DNA of 64,000 nt, from assembly GCA_965199815.1 (NCBI GenBank), contig CBDATE010000028.1, forward strand, positions 310,001 to 374,000. The letters run 5' to 3'. Shown one piece after another: positions 17,737 through 26,603 of this stretch. Under the pieces are notes generated by a model. That model made no database searches, was not told the origin of the DNA, and worked only from the letters and a program-made list of their open reading frames with translations. The stretch comes from Azotimanducus sp965199815. GTDB taxonomy: Bacteria > Pseudomonadota > Gammaproteobacteria > Pseudomonadales > Azotimanducaceae. Positions within the stretch are counted from its first letter, which is position 1, and each line of letters opens with the position of its first letter. Made by a program: the position numbers and the translations under genes.

Positions 17737-18678
17737 CTACTTCCCCGAGCGCCGCGAAAACGCAAGCAACCCGTCCGCCAGCCTGATGATCCGGTTACTC
17801 TTGGCGAGTATGCTGCGCCATCTTGCGGGAATTGCTTCAACGCCATAACAGGCTCCGGCCAACTGCCCGTAGATGGCGCCGGTGGTGTCCGCGTCGTCGC
17901 CCAGATTGACGGCAGCGAGCGCGCCCGTCGCAAAATCTCCAGTGCGCCAAAAAGCCCATAACGCCGCTTCCAGCGCGCGCACCACATAGCCGGTGCCACG
18001 AATTTCCGGCGGTTGCCTTTCCTTGAACGAGCCGGCGGCTACCTCGTCGATTGCGGGTGCCAGTGCGGCTGGTGGCCAGGTGCCATCGAGCGGGTGATAC
18101 CGGGGTTGCAGGAAATCCTCTTTCGCCACTCCGGCCAGCGCAGCGACAATGAGACCCGAATAATATCGGCAGGCATCGACCGGTTCCGGCGCACCATGCG
18201 TGGTGCGCGACATCTCTCCCGCGAGCCGGATGGCTTCTGCGGGAGCATTGGCAAAAGCGAGCGGTACCGGTGCCAGTCGCATCAGGGAACCATTCCCGCC
18301 ATATGCAGGATTCGTCTCACCGGCGAAGGGCTCTCGTCCGGACTCGAAACGTTCGAGAGCCGCTCTGACAGTCGCCCCGGTATCGAAGCAGGTTCCATTG
18401 CTGCCGAGATACCCTTCCCGATACCAGCGCAGGTAGCGGTGCATCTGGTCTGCGGGAACGAACGCCTGTTGCTCGACCAGACTTTCCGCAAGACACAAGG
18501 CCATGGAGGTGTCGTCGGTCCATTGCCCGGGCTCGAGGTTGAAAGGCCCCCCGCCAACAATGTCCGTGACTGGTTCGAAGCTGCCTGGACAGGAGAACTC
18601 CAGCGTCGTGCCCAGAGCGTCACCTGCGGCCAGACCGAGGAGGCAGCCGCGATAGCGCGTCCGCAAAGAGCCACCCAT
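17737..18678 (-). CDS. ADP-ribosylglycohydrolase family protein (DraG-like)
   Basis: Predicted Mg2+-dependent hydrolase removing ADP-ribose from a protein or nucleic acid. The family motifs are present: GLAAGDALG at the N-terminus, WTDDTSMAL (metal-binding acidic cluster), GNGSLMR, and NLGDDADTTGAIYGQLAGA near the C-terminus (metal ligands). From the ATG at 18678 the protein has 313 residues, the usual size; in-frame codons extend to 18735 but add only an unlikely N-terminus. It is divergent from the ABC importer operon. Its target is not indicated by the context; no DraT partner is in the window. Confidence 0.9.
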   Translation of the reverse strand: MGGSLRTRYRGCLLGLAAGDALGTTLEFSCPGSFEPVTDIVGGGPFNLEPGQWTDDTSMALCLAESLVEQQAFVPADQMHRYLRWYREGYLGSNGTCFDTGATVRAALERFESGREPFAGETNPAYGGNGSLMRLAPVPLAFANAPAEAIRLAGEMSRTTHGAPEPVDACRYYSGLIVAALAGVAKEDFLQPRYHPLDGTWPPAALAPAIDEVAAGSFKERQPPEIRGTGYVVRALEAALWAFWRTGDFATGALAAVNLGDDADTTGAIYGQLAGACYGVEAIPARWRSILAKSNRIIRLADGLLAFSRRSGK

Positions 18679-18812
18679 TCGTCTTGCCGTCAACCTTTTG
18701 ATACAGTTTGCCCCATGATACGCACTCCCGCACACCCCGAGCTTTCTGCGTCACCCCGTGCCGTCGCCCTCCCGGAGTTCCTCGCCGTGCGCGAAAAAAC
18801 CCGCAACAGGCT

Positions 18813-19907
18813 ATGAGTGACATCCTCCCCCACGTTGAATTCCGCGGGGCTTGCAAGCGATACGGCGATTCGAACTGGGTCGTTCGGGAGCTTGATCTCG
18901 AGCTTCAGCGCGGCGAGTTTCTCACCTTGCTCGGACCCTCCGGCTCCGGCAAGACCACCTGTCTGATGATGCTGGCCGGGTTCGAGCCACCCACCTCTGG
19001 TGACATACGCATCAACGATGTGTCGGTGGCCGATCTGCCTGCGGACAAGCGCGGCATCGGCGTGGTGTTTCAGAACTACGCCCTGTTCCCGCACATGAGC
19101 GTGGGGAATAACCTGGCGTTCCCGCTGGAAGTGCGCGGTCTCGGCGCAAACGAGCGGCGCGAACGGGTTGCCGGGGCGCTGGAACTGGTGCGTCTCACAG
19201 GCTACGAGGAGCGCCGACCCAGTCAGCTTTCCGGCGGACAACAGCAACGCGTGGCCATCGCCCGTGCGCTGGTCTTCGAGCCGGAATTGGTGCTGATGGA
19301 CGAACCTCTGGGCGCGCTCGACCGGCGCCTGCGCGAGCAGTTGCAGTACGAGATTCGTCGCATTCAGCGCCAACTCGGCGTAACGGTGCTCTACGTGACT
19401 CACGATCAGACCGAAGCCATGTCCATGTCCGATCGGGTGGCGGTTTTTCGCGCCGGACGCATCGAGCAGCTTGCCTCGCCGGAGGTCCTGTACGAAGAGC
19501 CGCAGCGCCCCTTCGTAGCCAGCTTTATCGGCGAAAACAACCTGCTGAAGGGACGCATCCGCTCCGTCAATCAGAGCGTGTGCGAAGTGGATGTGGGCGA
19601 CGAGCGCCTGCATGCCGCGCACATGGCGGAGCTCGCTCCCGGCAGCGAAACCCTGGTGGCCATTCGCCCCGAACGGGTGAATATCGCACCGCTGTCCATG
19701 CGCTACGCCAACGAGTTCGATGCCACGGTGGAAGATGTCAACTTCCTCGGCGATCATCTTCGGGTGCGGCTGCTGGTGTGCGGCACTCCGGACTTCATCG
19801 TCAAGATTCCCAATGTGGTGGGACATGGCGGCATCCTGGCGGGAGACCGGGTGCGCATCGGCTGGGGCGCGCTGGACTGTCGCGCGCTGGAAGCCGAAGA
19901 TTTCTGA
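18813..19907 (+). CDS. potA: ABC transporter ATP-binding protein, polyamine type (PotA-like)
   Basis: Energises import of a small substrate, probably a polyamine or related compound. It contains Walker A GPSGSGKTT, the signature LSGGQQQRVAIARAL, Walker B LVLMDEPLGALD and the switch His (YVTHDQTEA), followed by a C-terminal TOBE domain. This is 364 residues from the ATG at 18813 (MSDILPHVEF), which matches the usual PotA N-terminus; a TTG at 18708 would add 35 implausible residues. First gene of a four-gene operon (ATPase, binding protein, two permeases) with short gaps or overlaps. The binding protein is the best guide to substrate and is not decisive, so the symbol is by analogy. Confidence 0.9.
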   Translation: MSDILPHVEFRGACKRYGDSNWVVRELDLELQRGEFLTLLGPSGSGKTTCLMMLAGFEPPTSGDIRINDVSVADLPADKRGIGVVFQNYALFPHMSVGNNLAFPLEVRGLGANERRERVAGALELVRLTGYEERRPSQLSGGQQQRVAIARALVFEPELVLMDEPLGALDRRLREQLQYEIRRIQRQLGVTVLYVTHDQTEAMSMSDRVAVFRAGRIEQLASPEVLYEEPQRPFVASFIGENNLLKGRIRSVNQSVCEVDVGDERLHAAHMAELAPGSETLVAIRPERVNIAPLSMRYANEFDATVEDVNFLGDHLRVRLLVCGTPDFIVKIPNVVGHGGILAGDRVRIGWGALDCRALEAEDF

Positions 19908-19942
19908 CCCAAGCCCGCCCACACACTGCACGGAGCAGCCTC

Positions 19943-21058
19943 ATGAATCACGCTTTTTTGCATCTGTTCTCACCCGCATCGCGCATGGCATGGGCCTCGT
20001 GCATGGCGATTGCCTGGCTGGCACCTGTACAGGCTGCGCCGACGGAAGCCATCACGGTGGTGTCCTGGGGCGGCTCCTATGCGCTCGCCTCGCAGCGCGC
20101 CTGGCACGAGCCTTTCACTGCCGAAACCGGCATCGAGGTGCGCCTGGAAGACTACAACGGCGGGCTGGCGCAGATTCGCGCCCAGGTCGATGTCGGTGCC
20201 GTGCACTGGGATGTCGTGGACATGGAGATGCCGAACGCCCGACTCGCCTGCGACGAGGGCCTGATCGAATTCATCGATGTGAGCGAATTGCCGGACGGGG
20301 TGAACGGCGAAGCGGCCGAGGATGACTTTCCCGCCGAACTGGTTTCCGATTGTGGTGCCGGTATGCTGTTCTACTCCACCATCTATGCCTACAACGCCAA
20401 TATTCTGCAAGGCCCTCCGCCACAAACCATCGCGGATTTCTTCAACCTCGAGAAGTATCCGGGGCGACGCGGCATGCGTCGTGCGCCACTGGTGAACCTC
20501 GAGTTCGCCTTGCTGGCCGATGGCGTGGCTCCGGAGGATATCTATGCCACGCTTGATACCCCGGAAGGTCTGGCGCGCGCGTTCGCCAGGCTGGACACCA
20601 TCAAGGAGCATGTGGTGTGGTGGGAAGCCGGTGCCCAGCCGCCACAATTGCTTGCCGACGGCGAGGTCATCATGAGCACCGCATACAACGGGCGCATCTT
20701 CAATGCCCAGGTGCTGGAGAACCAGCCCTTCGTGATTGTCTGGGACGGGCAGGCGCTCGATAGCGGCTTCCTCGCCATCGTCGCCGGAACGCCTCGATAC
20801 GAGGCGGCCAGACAGTTCGTTCTGTTCGCCAATCGACCTGATTCTATCGCCAATATCAGCAAGTACATCTCCTACGGGCCGGCGCGCGTGTCGTCCCGGG
20901 CGCTGGTGAACAGGCACCTGGATACAGGCGTGGAGATGCGTGTGCACATGCCGACCGCACCGGAGAACCTTGCGCGCGCACTGACCCTGGATTGGCGCTG
21001 GTGGAGCGCAAACCGCGACGATATGAATGAACGCTTCAGCGCCTGGCTGGCGCGCTGA
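19943..21058 (+). CDS. ABC transporter periplasmic substrate-binding protein (PotD-like)
   Basis: Captures the imported substrate in the periplasm. The ATG at 19943 has a GGAG ribosome site 8 bases upstream and opens a signal peptide ending near VQA-AP. The mature protein starts with ITVVSWGGSYALASQRAW, the first lobe of the spermidine/putrescine-binding family. The later segments VVWWEAGAQPPQLLADGEVIMSTAYNG (read as two parts) and YISYGPAR are also typical. Length is 371 residues. It sits 35 bases after the ATPase gene and overlaps the following permease start. Substrate could be a polyamine, an amino acid-like compound or another small cation. Confidence 0.9.
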   Translation: MNHAFLHLFSPASRMAWASCMAIAWLAPVQAAPTEAITVVSWGGSYALASQRAWHEPFTAETGIEVRLEDYNGGLAQIRAQVDVGAVHWDVVDMEMPNARLACDEGLIEFIDVSELPDGVNGEAAEDDFPAELVSDCGAGMLFYSTIYAYNANILQGPPPQTIADFFNLEKYPGRRGMRRAPLVNLEFALLADGVAPEDIYATLDTPEGLARAFARLDTIKEHVVWWEAGAQPPQLLADGEVIMSTAYNGRIFNAQVLENQPFVIVWDGQALDSGFLAIVAGTPRYEAARQFVLFANRPDSIANISKYISYGPARVSSRALVNRHLDTGVEMRVHMPTAPENLARALTLDWRWWSANRDDMNERFSAWLAR

Positions 21059-22274
21059 TGTAGTGCTGCACAAGTTTCCATACTTGAGCGCACCGCGCCT
21101 GCGTGCGCTTGCTCTGGTGCTGCCGCTGCTCGCCTTTGTGACCGTCAGCTTCATCATTCCGCTGGGAACGCTGCTGACCAGAAGCGCCTATCAACCGGAA
21201 GTAGCACGGGTTCTGCCGCTCACCATCGCGGAGCTTGGGAAATGGAACGGCGAGGCGCTTCCCCCGCAAGAAGCCTTCGCTGCAATCGCCACGGAACTCA
21301 CAGCGCTGAGTGACAAGCGTTCCGAGCTGGCGCGCGTCAGCGGTGCCATCAACCGCGTGCAGAGCGGGATGCGCGGCCTCCTCAACCGCAGCGCGCGACG
21401 CCTGGCAAGAGCCGAAGAGGCAGGTTCGTGGCAGAGCACCCTTGCCGCAATCGACTCCGCCTGGGAAGAACCAGCCACCTGGATGGCCATCCGCGAAGCT
21501 GGCGCGCGATTTACCTCGCGCCACTATCTGCAGGCACTGGATCTCGAGCAGCGAGCGGACGGCGGCATTGCCCCGAAGAAGGCGGGCGAGCGCGTCTATA
21601 CACCGCTCATGTGGCGCACCTTGCTGGTCAGCCTGGGCGTGACGCTGCTGTGTCTTGCCATCGGCTATCCCATTGCCTGGGTGATCACCGCCGCGCCGCC
21701 CGCTCGCGGCAGGATTTTGTTGCTGCTCGTGCTGGTGCCCTTCTGGACCTCGCTGCTGGTACGCACAACTGCCTGGATTGTGCTGTTGCAACGCCAGGGT
21801 GTGATCAACGAGTTCATGGTGTCCCTGAACCTGATTGCAGACGCGGGCCGCCTGTCGATGATCTACAACATGACCGGCACCTTCGTAGCCATGACGCATG
21901 TGCTCCTGCCATTCATGGTGCTGCCGATTTACTCGGTGATGCGCTCCATACCGGCCTCGCACATGGCGGCCGCCGTGTCTCTGGGGGCCACCCCGTTGCA
22001 GGCGTTTCGCCGCGTGTATCTGCCGCAGACGCTGCCCGGCATAGGCGCGGGTTCGCTGCTCGTCTTCATATTGGCTATCGGCTACTACATCACGCCGGCA
22101 CTGGTGGGCGGGCGTACTGGCGAGCTGATTTCCAGCCAGATCGCCTATCACGTGCAAACTTCGCTGAATTGGGGGCTGGCCGCCGCGTTGAGCAGCATTC
22201 TGCTGGTCGCGGTAACCGTCCTGTACCTGCTCTACAGCCGCGTGATCGGTATCGAACGCATGAAGCTGGGCTGA
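21027..22274 (+). CDS. ABC transporter permease (PotB-like) with large periplasmic insertion
   Basis: An inner-membrane channel subunit. After one N-terminal membrane segment (LALVLPLLAFVTVSFIIPLG) comes a roughly 150-residue soluble, charged segment before the second helix (LLVSLGVTLLCLAIGYPIAWVI); classical PotB lacks so long an insertion. The EAA-like loop facing the ATPase is visible as AVSLGATPLQAFRRVYLPQTLPGI. Length is 415 residues. The ATG at 21027 overlaps the binding-protein gene by 32 bases; a GTG at 21063 just after that gene's stop is an alternative that loses only 12 residues. Neither start has a clear ribosome site, so coupling is likely. Confidence 0.88.
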   Translation: MNASAPGWRADVVLHKFPYLSAPRLRALALVLPLLAFVTVSFIIPLGTLLTRSAYQPEVARVLPLTIAELGKWNGEALPPQEAFAAIATELTALSDKRSELARVSGAINRVQSGMRGLLNRSARRLARAEEAGSWQSTLAAIDSAWEEPATWMAIREAGARFTSRHYLQALDLEQRADGGIAPKKAGERVYTPLMWRTLLVSLGVTLLCLAIGYPIAWVITAAPPARGRILLLLVLVPFWTSLLVRTTAWIVLLQRQGVINEFMVSLNLIADAGRLSMIYNMTGTFVAMTHVLLPFMVLPIYSVMRSIPASHMAAAVSLGATPLQAFRRVYLPQTLPGIGAGSLLVFILAIGYYITPALVGGRTGELISSQIAYHVQTSLNWGLAAALSSILLVAVTVLYLLYSRVIGIERMKLG

Positions 22275-22301
22275 TTATGAGAACGACAGGAAAGACGGCA
22301 T

Positions 22302-22318
22302 CCCGTGCTGAGCACGGG
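22302..22318 (+). other. Small intra-operon stem-loop between the two permease genes
   Basis: Arms CCCGTGC and GCACGGG around TGA, immediately before the potC-like start. It may affect mRNA processing or relative expression of the last gene. Confidence 0.35.
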
Positions 22319-22323
22319 CGGCG

Positions 22324-23187
22324 ATGCCCCCGAACATGGGCATGAACCCCGGTACGAAGACGATGCTGGCCAGACGCCTGGGCCGGTACGGCTTCAATGC
22401 CTTCTGTGTGGCGGGGTTCGTATTCCTGCTGGCACCGATTCTGGTGATCGTGCCGCTGAGCTTCAATGCCGAGCCCTACTTCACCTTTACCGAAGGCATG
22501 TTGCGTCTGGACCCCGATGCCTGGTCACTGCGCTGGTACCAGAGCATCATCGAGGACGATGCGTGGCATCGTGCACTGGTCAACAGCCTGATGATCGGCA
22601 TTGCCTCGACCTTGCTGGCCACCATCCTGGGGACGCTGGCGGCGCTCGGTCTGTCCAGTCCGTCAATGCCTGGGCGCACCGCGATTACCGCGCTGCTGAT
22701 ATCTCCGATGGTCACGCCCATCATCATCGTGGCAGTGGGCGTGTTCTTCTTCTATTCGAATCTCGGGCTGGGGCAGACCCACGCGGGGTTGATTCTGGCA
22801 CACGCGGCCCTCGGGGCACCCTTCGTGGTGATTACCGTCACGGCCACCCTCGCAGGTTTCGACCGTACCCTGTTGCGCGCGGCTGCAAGTCTCGGTGCCG
22901 GTCCCATGCGGCGCTTCTTTCGTGTGCAACTGCCGATCATCTCGCCCGGCGTTTTCTCCGGCGGTCTGTTCGCATTCGCGGCCTCGTTCGATGAAGTGGT
23001 GGTGGTGCTGTTCCTCGGTGGTCTCGAACAACGCACGATTCCTCGCCAGATGTGGGCGGGCATACGCGAGCAGATCAGCCCGGCGATTCTGGCGGTGGCG
23101 GTTTTCCTGATCCTGTTCGCGGTGCTGGTGCTGCTGACCGTGGAATGGCTCAGGCAGCGTTCGCAGCGAACATCCGAACATTTCTGA
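22324..23187 (+). CDS. ABC transporter permease (PotC-like)
   Basis: Second inner-membrane channel subunit of the importer, 287 residues with six predicted membrane helices. The EAA loop is AAASLGAGPMRRFFRVQLPIISPGV, followed by FAFAASFDEVVVVLFL, a segment characteristic of PotC-type permeases. It follows the PotB-like gene by 49 bases. Several in-frame ATGs (22324, 22336, 22342) make the exact start uncertain. It ends the operon; a strong hairpin follows about 70 bases downstream. Confidence 0.9.
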   Translation: MPPNMGMNPGTKTMLARRLGRYGFNAFCVAGFVFLLAPILVIVPLSFNAEPYFTFTEGMLRLDPDAWSLRWYQSIIEDDAWHRALVNSLMIGIASTLLATILGTLAALGLSSPSMPGRTAITALLISPMVTPIIIVAVGVFFFYSNLGLGQTHAGLILAHAALGAPFVVITVTATLAGFDRTLLRAAASLGAGPMRRFFRVQLPIISPGVFSGGLFAFAASFDEVVVVLFLGGLEQRTIPRQMWAGIREQISPAILAVAVFLILFAVLVLLTVEWLRQRSQRTSEHF

Positions 23188-23253
23188 CAGGCTCGCCACG
23201 AATTTGAGATAGAGGCGGTGGTCTTTTATCATGTGCAATCCTCATGTTGGAGT

Positions 23254-23282
23254 GGGGAAACTCTGTTATTCAGAGTTTCCCC
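23254..23282 (+). terminator. Strong hairpin downstream of the ABC importer operon
   Basis: Perfect 12-base arms GGGGAAACTCTG and CAGAGTTTCCCC around TTATT. The core is identical to the hairpin at 13601-13627, so it belongs to a dispersed repeat family. No T run follows, so a terminator role is a guess. Confidence 0.45.
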
Positions 23283-23336
23283 AGGCAAGTTCCCGAGTGA
23301 TGGAAAGTATGAGTTGCACACAGTGGAAACAATCAG

Positions 23337-24839
23337 GTGACGCACATGCCGGGAGGCACCCCCTATCAACCCTCGTCGCGCGAACAGCGATTTCTCGACG
23401 CGATTCCAGCCGCCAGATATAACCGCCAGATCGTCAGTGGTCTGAACAGGTTTATCGACAGGAAAACACCGGAGGACATGCTGTCCTTCTACTCCGAGCG
23501 CGAATTGGCAGCGCTCACCCGAAACCGGGACACAATTCGCGACATCGAATCGAGAATGCCGGTCAAGCTGACTCGTCACTACTACGAGTTGGCCAGGAAC
23601 AGCAAGGCATTGCAGAGGCTCGTGAAGGCAAGCCCCGAAGAAACAATGGACCTGGCGGGCAGTCCTGATCCGGCCAATCAAATGGACTACAGCCCGGTCG
23701 AGGGCCTGCTGCACAAGTATGAACTCGGCCTCATCTATGTGGCTTCCACCTGCTCGGCGCACTGTCGCTTCTGCTACCGGGAAGAACTCATCGCCGGCAA
23801 GACAATCCCCCGCTCGGACGGGTACAACGCGCGCAAGGGGCTGGCACAGATCGGAGAGGTTGTTGCCTACATCAGGCGGCATAACAGAGCCGTAGGCGAC
23901 AACCATGGCCGCCATCCGCAAACGGGACGAAAGATCCTGCGCGAGATACTCCTGTCCGGCGGCGACCCCATGGTGCTCAGCAACAAGAAGCTCGCTGCCT
24001 GGCTGTCGGCACTCGCAGAGGCGGGTATAGATGCCATTCGCATCGGCACCAAGGAACTGGCGTTCTTCCCGGACAGGTTTGACCAGGCATTCTTCACGAT
24101 GCTGGATGGCTTCCACGCGCTCTATCCGAGGGTGCAGCTGCGCATGATGGTGCATTTCAACCATCCCGACGAGTTTCTGGTCCAGCGTCAGCACGGCGAT
24201 GCACGGAATCCTTGCGGAGATGTCGAGTGGTTGCCGACGACTCGACAGGCGGTTGACGAATTACGCCAGCGGCCCTGGATCAGTCTCGACAATCAGGCAC
24301 CGATTATTCGTGGCATCAACGACAACCCCGAGGCTCTGCACATCTTGCAGCGAGAGCTCAGGCGCGCCGGCATCCAGAATCACTACTTCTTCTGCGGGCG
24401 CGATATCGTCGGGCACAAGGCGTTTAACGTGCCCATCGAGAGGGCCTGGCGCATTGTCAACGAATCCCAGAAGGGCCTTTCCGGTGTCGAGTCGCACGCG
24501 CGCCTCGCACTCAGCCACTTCAAGGGCAAGGTGGAAGTTGTCGCTGTTGTCAATGACGCGCTTGATGTCTTCTCGCAGACGGGGGCGCAAGCAGACAAGC
24601 GGGTAACCGGGCAGGCGAATGATGGCATCGTGATTTTCAAGCTGATACGCAGCCCCGGTGATGCCGAAGAGCGCTCCAGTATCTCCATTGTCGAACGCAA
24701 CCCGGAAGCCATTTGGCTTGATGGCTATGAAGATCGAGTGCTGCATGACGGAGTGGGGCTGTTTTCGCGCGCCGGCAAGCCGGTACGGCATCCACATCCA
24801 TTCATTCAATCTGTAGTCGCTGGCCAGGGCAAGGTCTGA
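23337..24839 (+). CDS. KamA-family radical SAM protein (lysine 2,3-aminomutase-like)
   Basis: A radical S-adenosylmethionine, pyridoxal-phosphate-type enzyme. The [4Fe-4S] motif is CSAHCRFCYR (CX3CX2C) near residue 138, after the family segment KYELGLIYVASTC; LLSGGDPMVL is the usual glycine-rich SAM site. At 500 residues it is longer than EpmB (about 340) and clostridial KamA (about 416), with a C-terminal extension rich in beta-strand-like sequence. It is therefore one of the long uncharacterised KamA-like proteins; the substrate may be lysine, another amino acid or none of these. The start is GTG 23337 or ATG 23346. The next gene (YihY family) follows in the same frame after the stop. Confidence 0.88.
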   Translation: MTHMPGGTPYQPSSREQRFLDAIPAARYNRQIVSGLNRFIDRKTPEDMLSFYSERELAALTRNRDTIRDIESRMPVKLTRHYYELARNSKALQRLVKASPEETMDLAGSPDPANQMDYSPVEGLLHKYELGLIYVASTCSAHCRFCYREELIAGKTIPRSDGYNARKGLAQIGEVVAYIRRHNRAVGDNHGRHPQTGRKILREILLSGGDPMVLSNKKLAAWLSALAEAGIDAIRIGTKELAFFPDRFDQAFFTMLDGFHALYPRVQLRMMVHFNHPDEFLVQRQHGDARNPCGDVEWLPTTRQAVDELRQRPWISLDNQAPIIRGINDNPEALHILQRELRRAGIQNHYFFCGRDIVGHKAFNVPIERAWRIVNESQKGLSGVESHARLALSHFKGKVEVVAVVNDALDVFSQTGAQADKRVTGQANDGIVIFKLIRSPGDAEERSSISIVERNPEAIWLDGYEDRVLHDGVGLFSRAGKPVRHPHPFIQSVVAGQGKV

Positions 24840-24869
24840 ACAGGCCCCGACTTCTCGCCCCGGCATGTT

Positions 24870-26093
24870 CTGATCAAGACGGACGCAAGACAATATCTCG
24901 CTCGCCTGCTGCGCTGGGCGGGAGAGGTCGTACGCCGGTTCGAGCGATGCCGCTGTGCCTCGCTCGCCGCGTCACTCACCTTCACCACCCTCTTTGCGCT
25001 TGTGCCCTTCATGGCCGTCATCTACAGCGTGTTCTCGATCTTGCCCGGCTTTGAAGACGCAGGCACCGTCCTGCGCGATTTCGTCTTCGACAACTTCGTG
25101 CCGCAGAGCGCCGGTCGCATCGAGGAGTTCCTCATCGAGTTTTCCGGCGAAGCGCGCAACCTCACGCTGGTCGGCACGGTGTTGCTCGTGGTGTCCACTA
25201 TCCTGTTGCTGATGTCGGTGGAACATGCGTTCAATCATGTCTGGGGAGTCACCGAGGCGCGCCACGGTCTGGTACGGCTGGCGGGCTACTGGGGGGTGGT
25301 CACCCTCGGTCCTGTGTTGGTGGGCATCGGCATTCTGGCGAGTTCTTATCTGGCGACGGCACCGCTGCTCGCCGATGCCGACATGGAGCCCCTGCGCTTG
25401 ACGGTCGTTCAGCACCTCCCGGAACTCTCGGCCTTCCTTGCAATTTCGCTGCTCTTCCGCGCCATGCCCAACTGCCACGTGCCGCTGCATCATGCGCTGG
25501 TTGGCGGTCTGGTAGCTACTGGCCTGATCGAGTTGGCCGAGCAGCTGTTCATCCTCGCGCTGGGGTTCAGTAACCTGTCGGTGATCTACGGTGCCTTCGC
25601 AGTACTGCCGCTGTTTCTCCTCTGGATGTATCTTGTCTGGTCGATCGTGCTTGCTGCGGCTATTCTGGTGGCGAGCCTGTCGCGCGACCCGGAGCGTCAC
25701 ACGGAGGATACTCCCGTGCTGCTGAAGTGCCTGTGGCTGCTGGAATTTCTGGCGATAGTACATCCTGGAGGCAGTCATGCGCGCGAACTGGCGCGGCAGA
25801 CAGACCTCACGAAATCGGCCTGGAGCGAGGTGCTGGATGCGCTCATTCGACTCGGCCTCGTGCGTCAGCAGGGGCAGTTCCTGCAACTCGGACACAGCGC
25901 GCGTCAACTGCCCTTGCTGCACCTCTATCAGCGCTTCCCCGAGGGTCTCACGCGCGCGGCGCTGCGCAGTTATCGAGGTTCGGAGAGACTGATTGAACCC
26001 CTCATGGACTTCATTCAATATGGCGAGCAGGCGTTGTCCGCGCCCATTCGCTTGCCGGATGTGCACGAACCGGCCCTTGGCAGGGTGTCATGA
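24870..26093 (+). CDS. YihY/BrkB-family inner membrane protein (start uncertain)
   Basis: Multi-helix membrane protein of the family once misnamed ribonuclease BN; its molecular role is not established. Conserved family sequence begins upstream of the first canonical in-frame start: SLAASLTFTTLFALVPFMAV is encoded from about 24948, while the first GTG is at 25002. No in-frame ATG, GTG or TTG exists between the previous gene's stop (24839) and 25002. I have drawn the start at a CTG (24870). An out-of-frame ATG at 24865 (ATG TTC TGA) would fit if one base were missing from the sequence. After the helices there is a winged-helix-like cytoplasmic tail (ELARQTDLTKSAWSEVLDAL). It is probably co-transcribed with the thioredoxin-like gene. 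Confidence 0.8.
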   Translation: MIKTDARQYLARLLRWAGEVVRRFERCRCASLAASLTFTTLFALVPFMAVIYSVFSILPGFEDAGTVLRDFVFDNFVPQSAGRIEEFLIEFSGEARNLTLVGTVLLVVSTILLLMSVEHAFNHVWGVTEARHGLVRLAGYWGVVTLGPVLVGIGILASSYLATAPLLADADMEPLRLTVVQHLPELSAFLAISLLFRAMPNCHVPLHHALVGGLVATGLIELAEQLFILALGFSNLSVIYGAFAVLPLFLLWMYLVWSIVLAAAILVASLSRDPERHTEDTPVLLKCLWLLEFLAIVHPGGSHARELARQTDLTKSAWSEVLDALIRLGLVRQQGQFLQLGHSARQLPLLHLYQRFPEGLTRAALRSYRGSERLIEPLMDFIQYGEQALSAPIRLPDVHEPALGRVS

Positions 26094-26115
26094 GACGCAG
26101 GGTGTCATGAGACGC
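26082..26115 (+). repeat. 17-bp tandem duplication at a gene junction
   Basis: The 17 bases agggtgtcatgagacgc occur twice back to back (26082-26098, 26099-26115), spanning the YihY stop and the next gene's start. The first copy carries the stop TGA and an ATG that opens only a six-codon frame; the second copy carries the ATG of the thioredoxin-like gene. The ancestral junction was probably an ATGA overlap. Confidence 0.9.
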
Positions 26116-26565
26116 GGCCCGGCGGCTCTCATCTGGTTCTGCGTTCTGTCGCCCGTCATGAGCGCCTGTGCGCCGGATGGGCTGCAACTCGCCGACGGTC
26201 GCCAGGTATCGAGAGACGCGCTTGATGCCAGGGTGTTGGTCATCAATCACTGGGCGACCTGGTGCGCTCCCTGTCGGCACGAGATTCCCGAACTCAATCA
26301 GTTCGCGCAATCAAGCGACGCAGATGAGGTGCTGGTCTTCGGATATGGCGAGGATTTTCACTCGGGCGAAGAGTTGCTCGATGACATCGCCGATATGGGT
26401 ATCGAGTTTCCGGTGTTCGCTGCGGACCCCGCTCTGGTGTGGGGCTATGGCGCTTCCCGGGTGCTGCCGAGAACGGCCATCATTGCCCCCGGCGGCGAGG
26501 TCAGGCAGGTGCTGCTCGGCGCGCAGACACGGCGCACGCTGCGTGAGGCTATCGAGAACATCTGA
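26107..26565 (+). CDS. Thioredoxin-like lipoprotein (TlpA/ResA type)
   Basis: A periplasm-facing thiol-disulfide oxidoreductase of 152 residues. A short hydrophobic N-terminus ends in VMSAC, a lipobox. The active site is WATWCAPCRHEIPE (CxxC) near residue 60, and VLPRTAIIAPGG holds the cis-Pro region (here the usual TPT-like site reads LPRT). It is 13 bases after the YihY gene on the same strand. Likely partners are periplasmic cysteines of cytochrome or envelope proteins, but nothing nearby identifies them. Confidence 0.88.
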   Translation: MRRGPAALIWFCVLSPVMSACAPDGLQLADGRQVSRDALDARVLVINHWATWCAPCRHEIPELNQFAQSSDADEVLVFGYGEDFHSGEELLDDIADMGIEFPVFAADPALVWGYGASRVLPRTAIIAPGGEVRQVLLGAQTRRTLREAIENI

Positions 26566-26603
26566 TGCGGTCGATTATTCGATCGACCTGCATCATTCGT
26601 CTA

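Noticed and set aside
14635..17961. Two long plus-strand open frames
   Set aside because: Antisense to the TonB-dependent receptor; they arise from its GC-rich codon use.
18690..19931. Minus-strand open frame of 413 codons
   Set aside because: Antisense to the ABC ATPase gene, which has all its nucleotide-binding motifs.
23231..23422. Small plus-strand open frame across the hairpin before the KamA-like gene
   Set aside because: It runs through a palindromic repeat and has no ribosome site or recognisable sequence.
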